Assembly (NCBI GenBank): GCA_021464245.1
Contig: JADCRB010000089.1
Location: 744,001 to 808,000, forward strand
Origin: Carallia brachiata
Taxonomy: Eukaryota > Streptophyta > Magnoliopsida > Malpighiales > Rhizophoraceae
Length of the DNA stretch: 64,000 nucleotides
Direction: 5' to 3'
Positions 36,158 through 49,800 of the stretch are shown one piece after another. The translations under genes were made by a program, and so were the position numbers. The first letter of the stretch is position 1, and each line of letters starts with the position of its first letter. The notes beneath the pieces are model-generated. The model was not told the origin of the DNA. It saw only the letters and a list, made by a program, of their open reading frames with translations, and did not search any database.

Positions 36158-38850
36158 TCAGTGAGAAGTGTTGGTGTTGGATGTATTGAGTGTCCTGAGG
36201 AACAGATTGTTGACAGAATGTTCATGCTGCGTGTGTGAAATAGTTGGAGAGCCAATAACGGTAGATGAATGGAATCCTGATGATGCTGCAACAGATAACA
36301 TCGAAGCATTTTTGCTGTTGACAATTATGTTCCATGGCCTGCTTGAGAATCTCGGCAACGAGCCATCTTCATTCCTCCCTTTTTCTGCTGCCCCTTCCTA
36401 TCAGCATTTAAGCAATCAACATCATTAACTTATTGATTCCACATTGTAAATAAGCATAAACCTGTAAATAAGCATAAACCTGTAAATACTTGCATGCTCA
36501 GCAGAAAGGGACATTTAGCATACTAATGCAATGTCAAGATAGAACTATTCCTTGATATGTAGATACAATTCAGCATTCCCATATATTAGGCTCAACAAAA
36601 GAATGGCTAATGGCTATTGTAATCACACTGCCATCTGCCTTGGCTCGGGTGAACTTCACATTGTTAAGAGAACTGTTGATCTGCACGTAATCTATTCGAC
36701 AAACTAAATTTCACAGAATGGTTGTTCCGCTGTATTTGAAAGTACCAATTGTACAAATAAGAATGTCCATCCTTACATGATTTCTTCTTCATATAGATAG
36801 CTAATGTATGCTGCATGCACGTGGCAGAAAAGTACTTCGCCTCAAGTAACACAAACAAAGGAATATCCTAGTAAATGAGAACTACCTTGTAGCTTGATAA
36901 TAAACCAGGATAGAGGCCAGAAAATGTTGGAAGGGCTTGATAGCGAAGGGCTTGCATGATCATCGGTGCAGAAGTGACTCCGTGAACCTTTAAAAGCATA
37001 GAGGGTCAACAGTTAGCAATTTGTTATACCATAAACATTTGCAGAATAGGAAGGACTAATACTGTAAAAATTAGCATGCATAGGAACCAAGAAAATATAT
37101 CACGAACTGAAATTCCCCCGGGGTAAGACATTTGGTACCTCTTTGTTGGGAACTGAAGAAGCTAAATGAAAGCAATCTTGCAATTTTTCATTTCCTGTAG
37201 GTTCCTTTGATGGCAGAGAAATCCCAAGGCCTAAATTAAGGTTGAAGCCGCTTCCTGCTCCCATATCATAATGTCACTATAAGTATTGACCAACGCATTT
37301 CTTCCTAAATGCTTGCAAATAGTTATCATTATTCATCAGTACCTTCAATATTTGGATCTGAAATTCTCTCTCCTTCGTATGAACGGGACTCAAAATTTGT
37401 TACTGCTTCCCTACTATAACATTCGAGGGCTGCCTTGTCAAAGGCCCTGAGAGAGAAAAACGAAAATCGAATTAAGAGTGAGATTAAGGGCATATTCAGA
37501 ATCAGTACTAGAACAATCAAGCGAAGAAAGTATCCAACATCTTAAGGACCTCGCAGCTTCCTTTCACTGTAATGAGTCATTTTACGAACTTGAACTTAAG
37601 GACTTATTACCTTCTTCCAGGGAATTGCCCCATTCGGGCCTCAAATCTACCAGATTTATGGAGAGTTAGGCCTCTGTATCTTGAAGAACCCCGTGAACAT
37701 CCGGCGCTTCGACGGCGAAGGATGTGAACAAATTCCTCTTTACTCAGATTTTCGTCTGCACAATAATCAGTATGATAATCATGCATCACCAAGGACACAA
37801 CCAATACCCGCATCCTAAATTAAACAAAAACAAATGCTTGTCGGTCGGATTCAATAAGCCAATCACCTGCTTCATTTCTTCCTCATAGTCTTTCAAATTA
37901 AAGTTTATATCAGCATCAACTCCCCGAAACTTAATTGCCGCTCTGTCATATGCTCTGAATAAAAAATTCAAGTTAAAGCATTAGAAATTACAATATATGC
38001 TGATATGCACAAGGGAAAGACGACCAAATTCTTACCTTGCTGCAGCATCAGCAGTGTCAAATCCACCTGGTGGTATACAAAAGGCAGACAAATAGAAGAG
38101 AAGATAAATTAATTAAAAGTTCTAAACAAGAACAGTATCATATCCAAAGAACTCATCCGCTGAAAGAAATTGACCCTCTCCCTACCTAAATATACTTGCT
38201 TCCCGCAATCCCTGCACACCATATTACCAAAAAAAAAAAAAAAAGATCAAAATTAGAGAGAAAATCATGGGACAAAATATAAAGACAACCCCAGAAAGGT
38301 CAGAGCTTTATAAAGATTAAAGTCCCCAAAATTAGCAAGAAGAAAGAGAATCTCACCATATATGAGACTCCCATCGTCCAGTTCTGCGGTAAAACGTAAC
38401 CCCTCTGTACTCAGAGCTTCTAGACTTTGGTCCTCGCCTGCTCTTCCTCCCTTTCTGCAGCTTTGGAGGCTCAACTTTCAGCTGTCCCTGATGCTCAACC
38501 TCCGACAAGTTCAACCACTGAGTCAGTTCTGGACCGCTCCTTTCAGGAAAGAACTGCTGCGTGGTTAAATCACCACGAATGGTATTTCTCTCTTTGGTAA
38601 TATCTTCTCCATTATTATTATCTTTCTTCAGGATATCGAAAACTAACGCAGGTTTCTCATCCCCTGGATGATGATGGTGATGATGATGGGCTAAAGCTTC
38701 TTCAGGGTTAATAATGGAGGAGTTGGCTGAGGTGCCGGAATCATCCTCCATTAGAGTCGTGGTCATCAGGTGACTTTCGTTGGTGTTGGTGGTGGTGTTG
38801 CCATTGCCAAATGAGTGGTTGTAAAGGATATCAAGATTGAGATCCAACAT
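36158..38850 (-). CDS. APETALA2-like (euAP2/TOE3 type) transcription factor gene with damaged second AP2 domain
   Basis: Coding exons on the minus strand: 38850-38357, 38211-38186, 38066-38036, 37954-37867, 37755-37611, (remnant near 37570), 37446-37343, about 37254-37139, 36987-36886 and 36397-36158. The N-terminus MLDLNLDI is the EAR-type motif of euAP2 proteins. [18 protein letters not shown] is the nuclear signal leading into the first AP2 domain, which is complete ([55 protein letters not shown]). Exon 5 ([33 protein letters not shown]) starts the second domain but joins exon 4 out of frame, giving TKI then stop (about 216 residues). The next exon, normally YIYLGLFDSEVEAAR, is largely deleted. 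Exons 7-10 stay open ([34 protein letters not shown]). Family members repress flowering genes and specify floral organs. Confidence 0.8.
36271..36291 (-). promoter_or_regulatory. miR172 target site in the AP2-like gene
   Basis: In the last coding exon the minus strand reads TTGCAGCATCATCAGGATTC followed by C. It matches the known miR172 site of euAP2 genes, CTGCAGCATCATCAGGATTC plus T, at all but the two end positions, and encodes the usual AASSGF. It should pair with miR172, especially forms starting GGAAUC. The site has been kept although the second AP2 domain is damaged. Confidence 0.9.
37555..37610 (-). pseudogene. Remnant of the missing AP2-like exon 6
   Basis: Only about 45 bases separate the exon 5 donor from a piece reading ACAGTGAAAGGAAGCTGCGA then G|GT, which resembles the SEVEAAR end of the usual YIYLGLFDSEVEAAR exon but one base out. 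The usual intron and the 5' part of the exon are gone. Joining exon 5 directly to exon 7 keeps frame (GQFPGR then RAFDKAAL) but omits the third beta strand and the start of the helix of the second AP2 domain. Confidence 0.5.
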
Positions 38851-39349
38851 AACTGCGAATGATCTAATTCTTTTGGCTTACACTTTCTACTATTAATTCC
38901 TTTTTTATATTCCCACTCCACTTACTCTATTGACCTTATTGATTACGAAGCAGGCTAAGATAGGCAATACCCACTTACACAATCATATCATCTTGCAGAG
39001 AAATGGGGGAAAAAAGAAATAAATATTTCTGGCACAGAGAGAGAAAGAGAGGAAGACTGTTTCTTTTGTGTAAAGGATGGAATCAGTAAACGAGAGAGAA
39101 ATGTGTAAACATGAAACCTCGGAGAAAGTACAGTTGAGACGTGGGCTTGTGATGGTCTGGTTAAAAAACGGAAGTCTCCAGTCAAAATTATGGCCAAATG
39201 AGGAAAGTGGGAGGAATGGCCTGCAGCAAGAGAGAGGAGAGAGAGAGAGAGACGGGTTGCATGCAACTTGTGAAGAAGCAAAGTGCTTTAAAAAGGGCAC
39301 AAAAAAAAAAAAAAAAAAGAGCTGCCTAGTGGACAAAACTATATATTTT

Positions 39350-42300
39350 CTTTTTAATTAGACTCAAAGTTCTAAAATCAAGTTACAAATACCGCGGATT
39401 GTCTGTAATTGCCGTTCAACGGTTCGGTAATTCGTTCATATAGTTTTGAGTTCTTGCCAAATCATTCGATAAGGTTAAATTTTTATATGTACATCCTTAT
39501 ATGGTAGTAAAAGTGACTTGATGATATTTATTAAATTTAAGAAAATACTGTTCTAATAATTAATGTAGCAACTTTTATTCATTGTAAACAATGAGATTAT
39601 GTAATTTTCTTATACAATTTGTGAATTGTCACCCATATTTTTTCCCCTTTTTACACCAAAAGAAAAAAAAAAGTTACTAATAGATAATTTTTTTTGTTTC
39701 AAGTTCATGGACTTCTTGCCCGTGGCCATAGCTCGAATGCTGCTTTCACTCCCTTGCATATCCAGAAAAGGTAGCTGTTTTTTCTTTTTTTCTTTTTTTT
39801 TTTCCCTTTTCTTGTTTACAATGCTAATGCTGTTATTGTATTCGTCACCGCTGTAAAATTTTGTCCATGTACACATTTTGCTTTATAAGTATCCATCTAC
39901 ACATTTAACTATATAGTTAAATACACAAGATGGGTTTGTAGTTGAGTACATTGTGCATCAAATTTAGTAATGAGCTCTGTATTCTTTAAATTATTCTAAT
40001 TAAATGACAAATTGTTCTTTAAATTAAAAGAAACAGGCTTTATGTTTTAAGTCTATCAGAAACTCTTATTTTGGAACTTTGCACATAATTTATTTATCAA
40101 ATGATTAAAATTACAGTAATTCACAGTGTTTTTTTATTTACTTCATGCTGCCATCAATTCGCGAATCATATTTCCACAAGCTCTTATGGGAATTTCAGCA
40201 ACCGATACAGTGAATTAATTGTCAACTGTGTTTATTTACTTATGTTTTTCTTTATTTATTTATTTTTGCCTTTTTTTCAAAAGAAACAATATATTACAAA
40301 TATATTAGTTATTGTATTTATGAGCCGATACCAGAAGTCATCTGTTAACGTTATTATTAACCTCTTATCTTGAGAATACGTACTACTAGAGCACTATTAA
40401 ATTCAAGTAAACTTCTCTTAAATCTAACCATAATATTAATAAATTTAAAATTTAACACTATACTTCAATATAAATACTTTTTAATTCGAGAACAGACGAT
40501 AGTAAACAATCTGAAACCCAAGTCAAAATTATTTTTTTCTAAATTGTGTGTTTATCTATAAATTAATCTAGATAAAACGACTACGCGTCAGTCAATTTGC
40601 GCTGGCCACATGGCAGCCAATAACTGGGTTCCAAAAATGGATAGAATGGATGTGTCATCGTATGGCCTAAAACTCTCAAAAAATCTTGCGGCCGACGTTG
40701 ACGGTCGACCATTACATAAATGGAAACCATGCGAATCTAGGACCGCCACCTCTGGCAAGTTGTTTCCTAATTCAATTCCATACATAATACGGTGGCCCAC
40801 GACCTAGCTTACATCTTAGTTATCAAGGTCAACAAATCCAACGATTGGTGATGCCCTATCTCCAAACGTGAAGCCCGTATATAATGACACGTGCCGTAAC
40901 ATCAACCAAATTTATTATTCATGAGACTTAGTGACCTTGCCGCTGCAATTCCCAAACAAAGATGTAGATCATGTCAATATCTTCGGTGTAAAATCTAACT
41001 TTTTTTTTTTTTAATCTTGATACAAGGTATTCTTATATGTATTTATGTGCAAGATTATTCTCTACTCAAGATACAAAGGCTGCTGCTGGCCAGGAAAATG
41101 TAAAATCAATCTAATTATATAATAACACCATTTTTTTGGGTTTAACAATTGTAGAAGTTGACTTAGTTGGCAAAATAATTGTACCCTTCACGCAAGTTGT
41201 TAATTAAGATTTTAATCTTTTACATCGAACACAATCGTGTAACTAATTTTCTATAGTTTTTTAAGAAAAAATTTAGTATGACACAAAAATAACGTGTAAT
41301 CAATATCACTTTAAGGTAATATGAAAAAAAAAAACAATATATCCACTAGATTAATGACCCAAAGCTTAATAGTATATTGTTTGGTTCTCTGCACTAAGGC
41401 AAACAAGGTTGACATTTCATAGATTTTTGCTTATATAATCATGTTTGTTCGCAAGGAGCTGAACCGACGGGATTTTTCAGGTGTAGTTGTGATTTTGTTT
41501 CACATTTTTTCTTCAAGTAAAATAATTTAAGTCAAAGTTGATGTATGATGCATATGTCATATACTGATAAACTACATTATTGTCGTCTCTCACTTCTGGC
41601 AAAAGAGTTGAGGTGTTCTCATTCCAAATATGGAATTGAAGGATTAGTTTAAAATGGGTTTACAATTCTACAAATTATCTGATGAACTGTAATGAAGTTT
41701 TACTCGAAGTTATCATTATTTGAATTTGAGTGCGGTAGATCCTTCTGATAAGAAAAGTTTAATGTAGACTTCATCACATAAATTTTAATATTGACTTATA
41801 AGTATGATGATGATGAACATATGCATTCATTTTTTTATTAAAAAAATTAAATTATCGTAAAAGTAATATTATCTTAAACTTGTAAAAAATCGAATCTACC
41901 TACTAAAATACAACAAAATTATTATTATCTTTTTAGTTACAACAAAATTATTATTTTTACAAAACAATGACATTTTCTGCTTTTTATTTCTTCTTTCACG
42001 TGTCGTCGTGGCATCATGCGTAGTTCCTTCCTTTTTAACACCGTGTAATGTAATAGGTTCCTTCCTTTTTAAAGAAGTACGAGAAAGACGAAAAAAGGAC
42101 CGACAGCAGGGAGAGGGTTTGTAAAACGTGGTTTTGTGCTTTCCTCACAATTTTTTGTCTGACATGTCGTTGATGGTTCGTACCACAAAAAGGGCCCACC
42201 GCAATTGGTGTCGTGTCTAGACTTCGGAGTTTGGACCATTTAGAGCCTGAGTTATTTTATGATCGTGTGTTCGTGTTATCCATCCGATCCTACGACGAAA

Positions 42301-42620
42301 AAGTTTTCTCATGTGATCCTACGGCAAATAGAGCTTGTTGTGGTGTGAGTTGCTGTACTACAATGCTTCTCAATCTGAAAGCCGGAATCACGTGTTGATA
42401 AAAGCCGTGGCTGTCCTGCAAGGCCGGGACGCCACTGCCTTTCCAGCTGTGCCAAAAGCCAAAGAAATGTTTGTTTACCAAAAATAATTCAAAATCATAA
42501 TAAAAATGTAGAAAAGTAAGGTAATATCTGTAACATGACAGTGTAAAAGACGTGTTCAATAAAATTTTACTTATTAGTTTTATAGATAAATAAAATTAGA
42601 TATAACAATATTATTAATGT
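39350..42620. other. Intergenic; two GC-richer islands
   Basis: AT-rich background. The islands at 40570-40930 (a TATA-like CGTATATAATG beside ACACGTG near 40880) and 41990-42440 (CACGTG-type words and a repeated TTCCTTCCTTTTTAA) look promoter-like but have no recognisable gene next to them. Confidence 0.3.
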
Positions 42621-42631
42621 CTTTTTATACT

Positions 42632-43096
42632 TAAGAGTGTTTGTTATTCGATTAATTGCACTGAATTATTATAACTGAAATTTTCGATTATACAAAATTA
42701 AAAACTGTTCTCGAACTGAAACTTTAATTAACTAAATTTCAGTTAATTGAAAATTTTGTTTTAGTTTCAGTTAACTCTTCTGTTAATTGAATTTAATAAT
42801 AAACAAAATTTAAATTATAATCCAAATGTAAAAAAATATTTTTGATATATATATATTTTAAAAAATTATAACTATCATTATACATATATATATATATATA
42901 TATATAAAATAACATTTCGATTCGGTTTGGTTAACTAAGATTTTTTAAAATTAGCAACTAAAATTGAACTGAAAATTTCAGTTTTTATTTGATTCAGTTA
43001 ACTGATTATAAAATCAGTTTAATTAATTAAAAATTTAGTTTGATTCGATTTAATTTTCTTAATTAACTGAAATTTTTAATTTTTTTAAACACTCCT
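42632..43096. mobile_element. Probable small inverted-repeat element rich in CAGTTAAT words
   Basis: The segment begins GAGTGTTT and ends AAACACTC. The interior is made of recurring CAGTTAAT / ATTAACTG words in both orientations and an (AT)n core near 42885-42905. TACTT lies close outside both ends. No coding capacity; the boundaries are plausible rather than proven. Confidence 0.4.
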
Positions 43097-43099
43097 ACT

Positions 43100-46000
43100 T
43101 GTACTTACTATTAAGTGTTATTATTCATGAAAATAATAAGAAAAGATGAGACTCTATCTCCAACCTTTGACTAGCGTGAAAATCACATATTTACCCATAA
43201 AACCAATAATTTTTTTTTTAGATGCCCATAAAATCAATAATGCATTTGAAGAAAAGAATACAAGCAAAATAATTGAAGTTGGACTTTTTCGTTGATAACA
43301 TTGCATAAAATTTCGCTTTGAATATTATTGCTACAGCTACTGTTGTTGTTTTCCCTGTCCTTGAATTTCTTCCACTTTACCAATTTACATATTATTTTTT
43401 GAGAATATAAATCTTATATTATATATTAAGTGATGTCTATTTAAAATAAAAAATAACAAAAATTAATTTATATAATATAAAATCACATGAGTTGGACTTA
43501 CATAAAAACATAAGTAAAAATAACAAGTAACTTATGAGAATTACCTGTAAACTTTTGAAGGAGGCATAACTACAGGTGCAAGTTTGGGTGCCAGAAGTAG
43601 AATAATGCGAAAAAATGAAATAATATTGTAGAGAAAAATATTGAATTTTGGAGATGTCATTATTTATGTCACTGAAAAGATACTTCAAAACAAGAGAATA
43701 AAATGAATTTTTTTGCAAAGTTTGGTGGGACATGCAGTGTATGTAGCATCACCCTTCATTTAAACTATTTATTTTAATATCTATAATTGATACATAAATA
43801 AAAGAGGTCAAAATTTTTTTAATCACTCTTTGATTATTTACAGTTGTCCATTTTAAAATTAACAATCCATCATCACTTTTATTAGTTTTGATTATCGAAA
43901 TATAAGAATAGCTCTATGTTTATAAGACATACCAAAGTTACAACGGAAAGAATCACAAGAAAATTTTCGAAATTTTTGCAAAGCTATAGGCATTCGGCTA
44001 TCAAAATATATATAAGGCAAGTAAGCTCTAAAGCGGCAGAACAATCGTATTTTTTATTTTATTTATTTATTTATTTATTTTTTGAGAAACCAGAGCATCT
44101 TATTTGATAACAGGAAACATAATATATTTTTTTGGCTAAAAAGAATATCAATATTACATTCATTTTGAAGTTGTGCGTTACTTAAAAAAAATCGTAATAC
44201 CAAACCTTGTATAAGTTTGTATAGATAAAATCACTAGATTGTTATCCCTAATTAATTCCTAGCCACTTTGCCCACAGAGCAATTAGCTCTGATATAATTC
44301 CTAGACTGAGTTACCAGCCTGGTGCCACTATTAACAAATAATATGCTTTGACATCATTATAAGAGAACAATTAGTTCTGATGTAATTATCAGATAGAATT
44401 ATTCTCTAATACCATTGTTAGAAATCATTGTTCTATAATATTACTATTAACGGATTGTATCGAACTATACTAGAGCAAAATTCAATTTTGTTAATTTGAA
44501 AATGCCGCACACAAATAACTAAGAAATACATAATAAATAAAAACATCATGTCTTTAAATAGTAGCTCATATTGAGTTCTACTTAATTATTCAAAGCATAT
44601 CAGATAAAATATAATTAATCTAAATTCTACTTAAACACTAATTAACTAAAATATGAATTAACTTAAGCACTCCCGTTTACTTGTTTTTCCAAGGGTATGT
44701 TTGGGATAGCGTCGCAACGATGCTCAAGAGGAAACGGGTAAACCGTATGTTCTTTTGTAGGAAAAATATAATTTGCAACATAATTATAACTATATAATAA
44801 ATATTTAATAATTTAAATTATTATATCGTAAAATATATATATTGTACAGGTTGTTTACTCTTTTTGTAAAGTAATCGCTAAGAGACAAAACAACCAATTT
44901 TGTGGTGTGAATAGAACGGCACGAAACAGTGGACCGAGAGAGAGAGAGAGAGAGAGAGACCGCAATGGCATAATGGAGATTAGGCAGGTCTTGTCAGTTG
45001 TAGGTACCGGTAACCATCAAAAGAGCAGACCGACAAAAAATCAACGAAGGAGGGTATAAAAACCCAAAGGCACCAATCCAGGGCCGTTGATTTTCCTCGT
45101 CTGAAAGAAGACGGAAAGCGGACCAGACAACAGGACTGGGAAAATTTATAATATTAAGTAATAATATGCTTTCATCTAATATTATCTCATTATTTTTTTA
45201 TATAAATTTAATCACCATCCACATCATTTTATTATAATTATAAAATAATTTCGAAGCCATTTTCGTAAAGTCAAAAAATCTATTCCAAACCAGCCTATGC
45301 TTAAAAAAAAAAAGTCCACAAGCCTAAATATAGTATTTAAAGTTTAGTTCTTAATAAAATTCATCTCGAATTCAAATTTTATTGATTACTGTTAAAATTA
45401 TTTGTAAATAAGTGACACATAAATCAAACTATAAATCTATCATAGACTCTCTAACTTTGAAATAAAAATACTCTTTTTATATCTAAACTTTTTTCGACAA
45501 AAATAGACGGAAGAAAACAACATTGCTTAACATCCTCCTACATAAAAGTATTTCCCCTTAAGTTAGGGCAATCCTCGTAATAACTGCCCCCGAAAAGTCA
45601 TTCATGTATTCCTAACAATGGTCCCCACACCGAGTTGACTCATGGCCGAACTTCAACTCCCGTGCAAAACTTGTTTATTTATTGACTAATACTAATAACA
45701 TTTATAACTCTCTATTTTTTTCAATTATTTTACGTAAAAAAAAAAATGTTAGGAATAGACCCTGTGAATTGAAAGAGAGGCTCTACAAGGGTTCTCCAGT
45801 TTTTTCACATAAGATAACTAAAATAATTAGAAAACTGAGTCATAATAAATATTATTATTCATTAACTAATTTGTAGAGTTATTATCTACATATTTTGCTA
45901 AGTGGCTCGGGAACTTAGGAGTATCTAGGACAGTCATTGGAGATTCATATTGTTATTTAACGATCAATAATTATTTTTCATTGCATACAATGAATTTATC

Positions 46001-46400
46001 AGTTATTAAAATGTGAATTATCAATGTTTTAATTCATTAATCAGCTAGTACTAGTAGTCACTAATTGTAAAGAGACTCTTAAACCATCATTTATTTTAAT
46101 TTTTTTGGCCTGTGTTTTGGCTAATTAAGAATCTCCCCCACCTACCACACCTGCCATCCTACAAAATTACCGAACGAATTAATGAATGGTTGAGATTTTT
46201 TTTTTCAAGGGTTTTGAGAGGATCATTGCTTTATTGAAAATGAGAAAACTTTCCTTGAAAAAAAAAAAAGAAGAGAAAACTTGTTGGCCTATAGAAATTT
46301 GGCCCACATAAGAAAATAGCAAATATCTTAACTTAAGACCTTGACGCTGTAGCGAGATCCAAGTAACATTGAATTTCATTAGTTGAATCTGTAAAAATCT
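43100..46400. other. Intergenic, no gene seen
   Basis: Contains a degraded segment at 44270-44440 with GCTCTGATATAAT / GTTCTGATGTAAT repeats, which may come from a Copia-type primer-binding region. A GC-richer island at 44880-45140 carries a (GA)n run and GGTATAAAAACCC but no reading frame behind it. Confidence 0.35.
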
Positions 46401-46420
46401 CACAGGATATATAATTTTTT

Positions 46421-46880
46421 AGTTCTAAATGTTTGTATTTTCTTCATATAAATTTTAAATCTTTTTGACATTTCATTTGAATTCTAATTTTTTTAATTTT
46501 TTATCAAATTAGTCTTTTTATTTACAAAAAGTTATCAATTCATTAATAAATGAGTTTAAATTAATAAAAATTATTATAAAAAAGTCAAATGAATGAATTA
46601 AATATTTTTTTCATGAATAAATATGCACATAAAATTTTTTTAATCAATAAATATAAGAATTAAATATGTAAAATAAATATTTTTTGATGAAAAATTTTTT
46701 TAATTAGTGTATTTAATTTTTTTTAAATAATTTTTGTGAGATCAAAATTATTTTTCAATAAATTAATCACTTTTCGCTAATAAATAAATTAATTTGGTAC
46801 GAAATTAAAAAGTTTAGAACTTAAATGAAATTTTAAAATGGTTTAAAATTTATATGTAAAAAATTATAAAATTTAGGACT
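46421..46880. mobile_element. Imperfect foldback element, about 460 bp
   Basis: The left arm (AGTTCTAAATG, CATATAAATTTTAAA, CATTTCATTTGAATTCTAA, ATCAAATTAGT) is matched in order by the reverse complement of the right arm (AGTCCTAAAT, CATATAAATTTTAAA, ATTTCATTTAAGTTCTAA, CCAAATTAATT). Arms are about 150 bp. No coding capacity. Confidence 0.5.
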
Positions 46881-46889
46881 TATAAGATG

Positions 46890-49800
46890 AATATCTCAAA
46901 ATCTGACTGTATTTGATAGATTGAAATGAGTTAAATATTTAACGTTTAATTTCTTGAATCAAATCCAATGGCGCAACCTTAAATTTAGAGACCTAATTTT
47001 TTAAAAAAATATAAAATAATAAGAAAATAATATAAATTATTAAATAAATAAAAATTTAAAATATAAAAAATAAATAAATTATTAAATATTATAAATTCGT
47101 TTACTCTCTTACTATAAATTGTGAGCTTAAATGTTCGTCAAAATGTTCAACAGGACGAAACAGAAACTATGAGGCAAAACTTAAACGTACAGAATTTGCT
47201 CTTTCAATAAATTTGATACATGTTAACGGAATTATGGTGTACTGTCCATCCTTCGTGTTTTTTCACCAAAAAAAAAAAAAACTGTTGCATGATTAAATCT
47301 TGAAATTTGCCTTTTTCTTTTTCTTTTTCAATTTTTTTTTTAACTGGTGTTATGCTCGCCGTTACAAGTGATGTCCCTTATCCAGTTGCCGCATCTCACA
47401 GATACAGATGACTAGGATGTAGCATGCATTTTACGCGGATTAAATATTTTTTTATATAATTTTAATTAAAAAATAAATTTTATAATATTAAAATTAAAAA
47501 AATTGATTAATTTTTAATTACATATAGAAATAAATATTAAAACTAAAAATATTATATACAATTAAAATTTAAAAACCTATAAACTATAGTCATATTATAA
47601 TTTCGAACTTTCTTTTAAATTGATGAATATTAAAATAAAAGATATTGTATACAATAGTAAAAAATAAAAACCTACAAACATGATAATCATGCTATAATCA
47701 CTCTCTTATCATTGTTTTAATATTTGCTTCTTCTTCTTGATTTCAATCTATTTTAAATACAATTATTCTCAAACTTTCCTTTTGATATGTAATCTACAAT
47801 ACATTTAAAAGAAAGAGAGAAAATGCAAATAAAAACTTAAAAAGTTACCTTTGTTTGTAAGAAGATGTTACCTTAACTTGTTACTATGTTTATGGCTATT
47901 ACTCAAATTTCGGTATGATACAATCAACCAATCTAAGTTTTCTATTAATTTCTTAAATTTAAAATTATTATATAAATAAATTGATTCTAATTGAATAAGA
48001 AAATTAGGTTATTTATTTTTGGGTACATATAATAGGTCGTCTCATTCGCTCTAGAGATAATATTGCAGTCTCATGATAAACTTACCCTCTTCAGGTTGCC
48101 TCATTATAAATTGTTCAAGCAATTTTCATTTGAAAATTAATGAGTAATTAAGATGTTGCTGTTTTTTATTGAATAAATTATTAAGGCAATTTTTATATAA
48201 AGATTAATGAGTAGTTAATAATGAATAATTTTTTATTGTTACGATAGTATTTCTTAATGTTGAAGCTCAAATTAGTAACCTTTTTTTTGTATTTATAGTA
48301 TCCAAATTAATAACATTTTGAAAGATATATTGGTTGAATTACGAAATTTTTTTAAAAAATTTAAATCAATATTTTTAAAAAAAAAAAAAGAGTTAACGAG
48401 AAATATCAAGTAACAGAATTATCTAAACTTCTCCTTCGTAATATTGATATTAGATTATTAGAGTTTTCTTACATCGGCTGAGTCCTGACCCCCTACTGAC
48501 TGCTGACGTGAGACTGTTAGTAGTTTTTTTTTAATTTTAAAAATTTAATTTTAAATATTATTTAATATTATATTAAATATATTTAATTGTAACATAAATT
48601 ATTATTGTTATTATTATTTTTCGACTATTCGCACGGGTGATAGCGGAGACACAGACCCACCAACTTTTTTCATTATCATTATTATCATTATTATTTTTTT
48701 ATTATTATTTTATATTGACATCTCACATGCGCAGATAACCTTTCCAAAATAAGGAATAAAGTGTGGTAACTGGTCGGCCACACAAAAATACACGTGCATC
48801 ACTATACCCTGATTACGTCACAGCTTCGATCAGACCATCGAGTTATATATATATATAAGGACAGTAATATTATAATAGAGATATAAATGTAAGAAAATTT
48901 TATGTGGACCTGATTTGTTTTTGAAGTGAAAATTACAAAATTCAACCTGATTTTTTTTTCAGTTAAATACGATTAACACTAATATTTAGTAAATTTTATA
49001 ATAATTTATTATAAAATATTATTATGTATTATAAAATCATAATTACTTATATTGATATATGTTATATCATTATACTAATATTAAACTGATACAATGCGCA
49101 AATTTATCATATTAATAAAGGGTCTATTTTTGCTTTTATTTTAATTACATGAGAAAAATAAAAATAAATTTAACTTATGAGTATTTTTTAAACTAGAAAT
49201 TAATTTGAGAGTATTTTTGCTTTTTAAGAAACAAAAAAGTGAACCAAAACAATACTTAAATTATGAGTTTTTTTTTTTACTTTTTAAGAAAAAAATTAAA
49301 CTAGGAAATATGTTTTCTTTTTTTATCTAAAAAAGAAAGAGGAATTTAAGATTTTTTTTCTTTCTTTTTTTCTTTTTTCCTTAATTATTAATATTTGTGT
49401 TACGTGGATTTTAGATATATAAATAATTGCTAATATGAATTAAGTAAATTGCAATATGTTCTAGATAGTAATTGAGTAAATTAATGCACGATAAAATTCT
49501 AATTATAGTAAAATATAAAAAAGACTATAAACCAAATCTTAAGTTAATGTTAAATACTACAAATTACAAGAGTCTATTAAAAAATATTAGAATTTGAATC
49601 AAATACTTATATATTCTTAAAATTAAACAAACGCTGCCACAATTGATTGTCTCTCAATTTTGACAATACACACTTACTTATAGATATGATGATTCGTAAT
49701 ATTAAATTTACAGCATAATTTAATTTTTTTTTTATTATTAGCTATCCCTTTTGTGACATTAGTAAACCTCAATTTAACTTTTTTTTTTGTGTAATATTAG

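Noticed and set aside
40577..40810. Overlapping ORFs of 65 and 70 residues on both strands
   Set aside because: Both strands open over the same patch, with no family resemblance.
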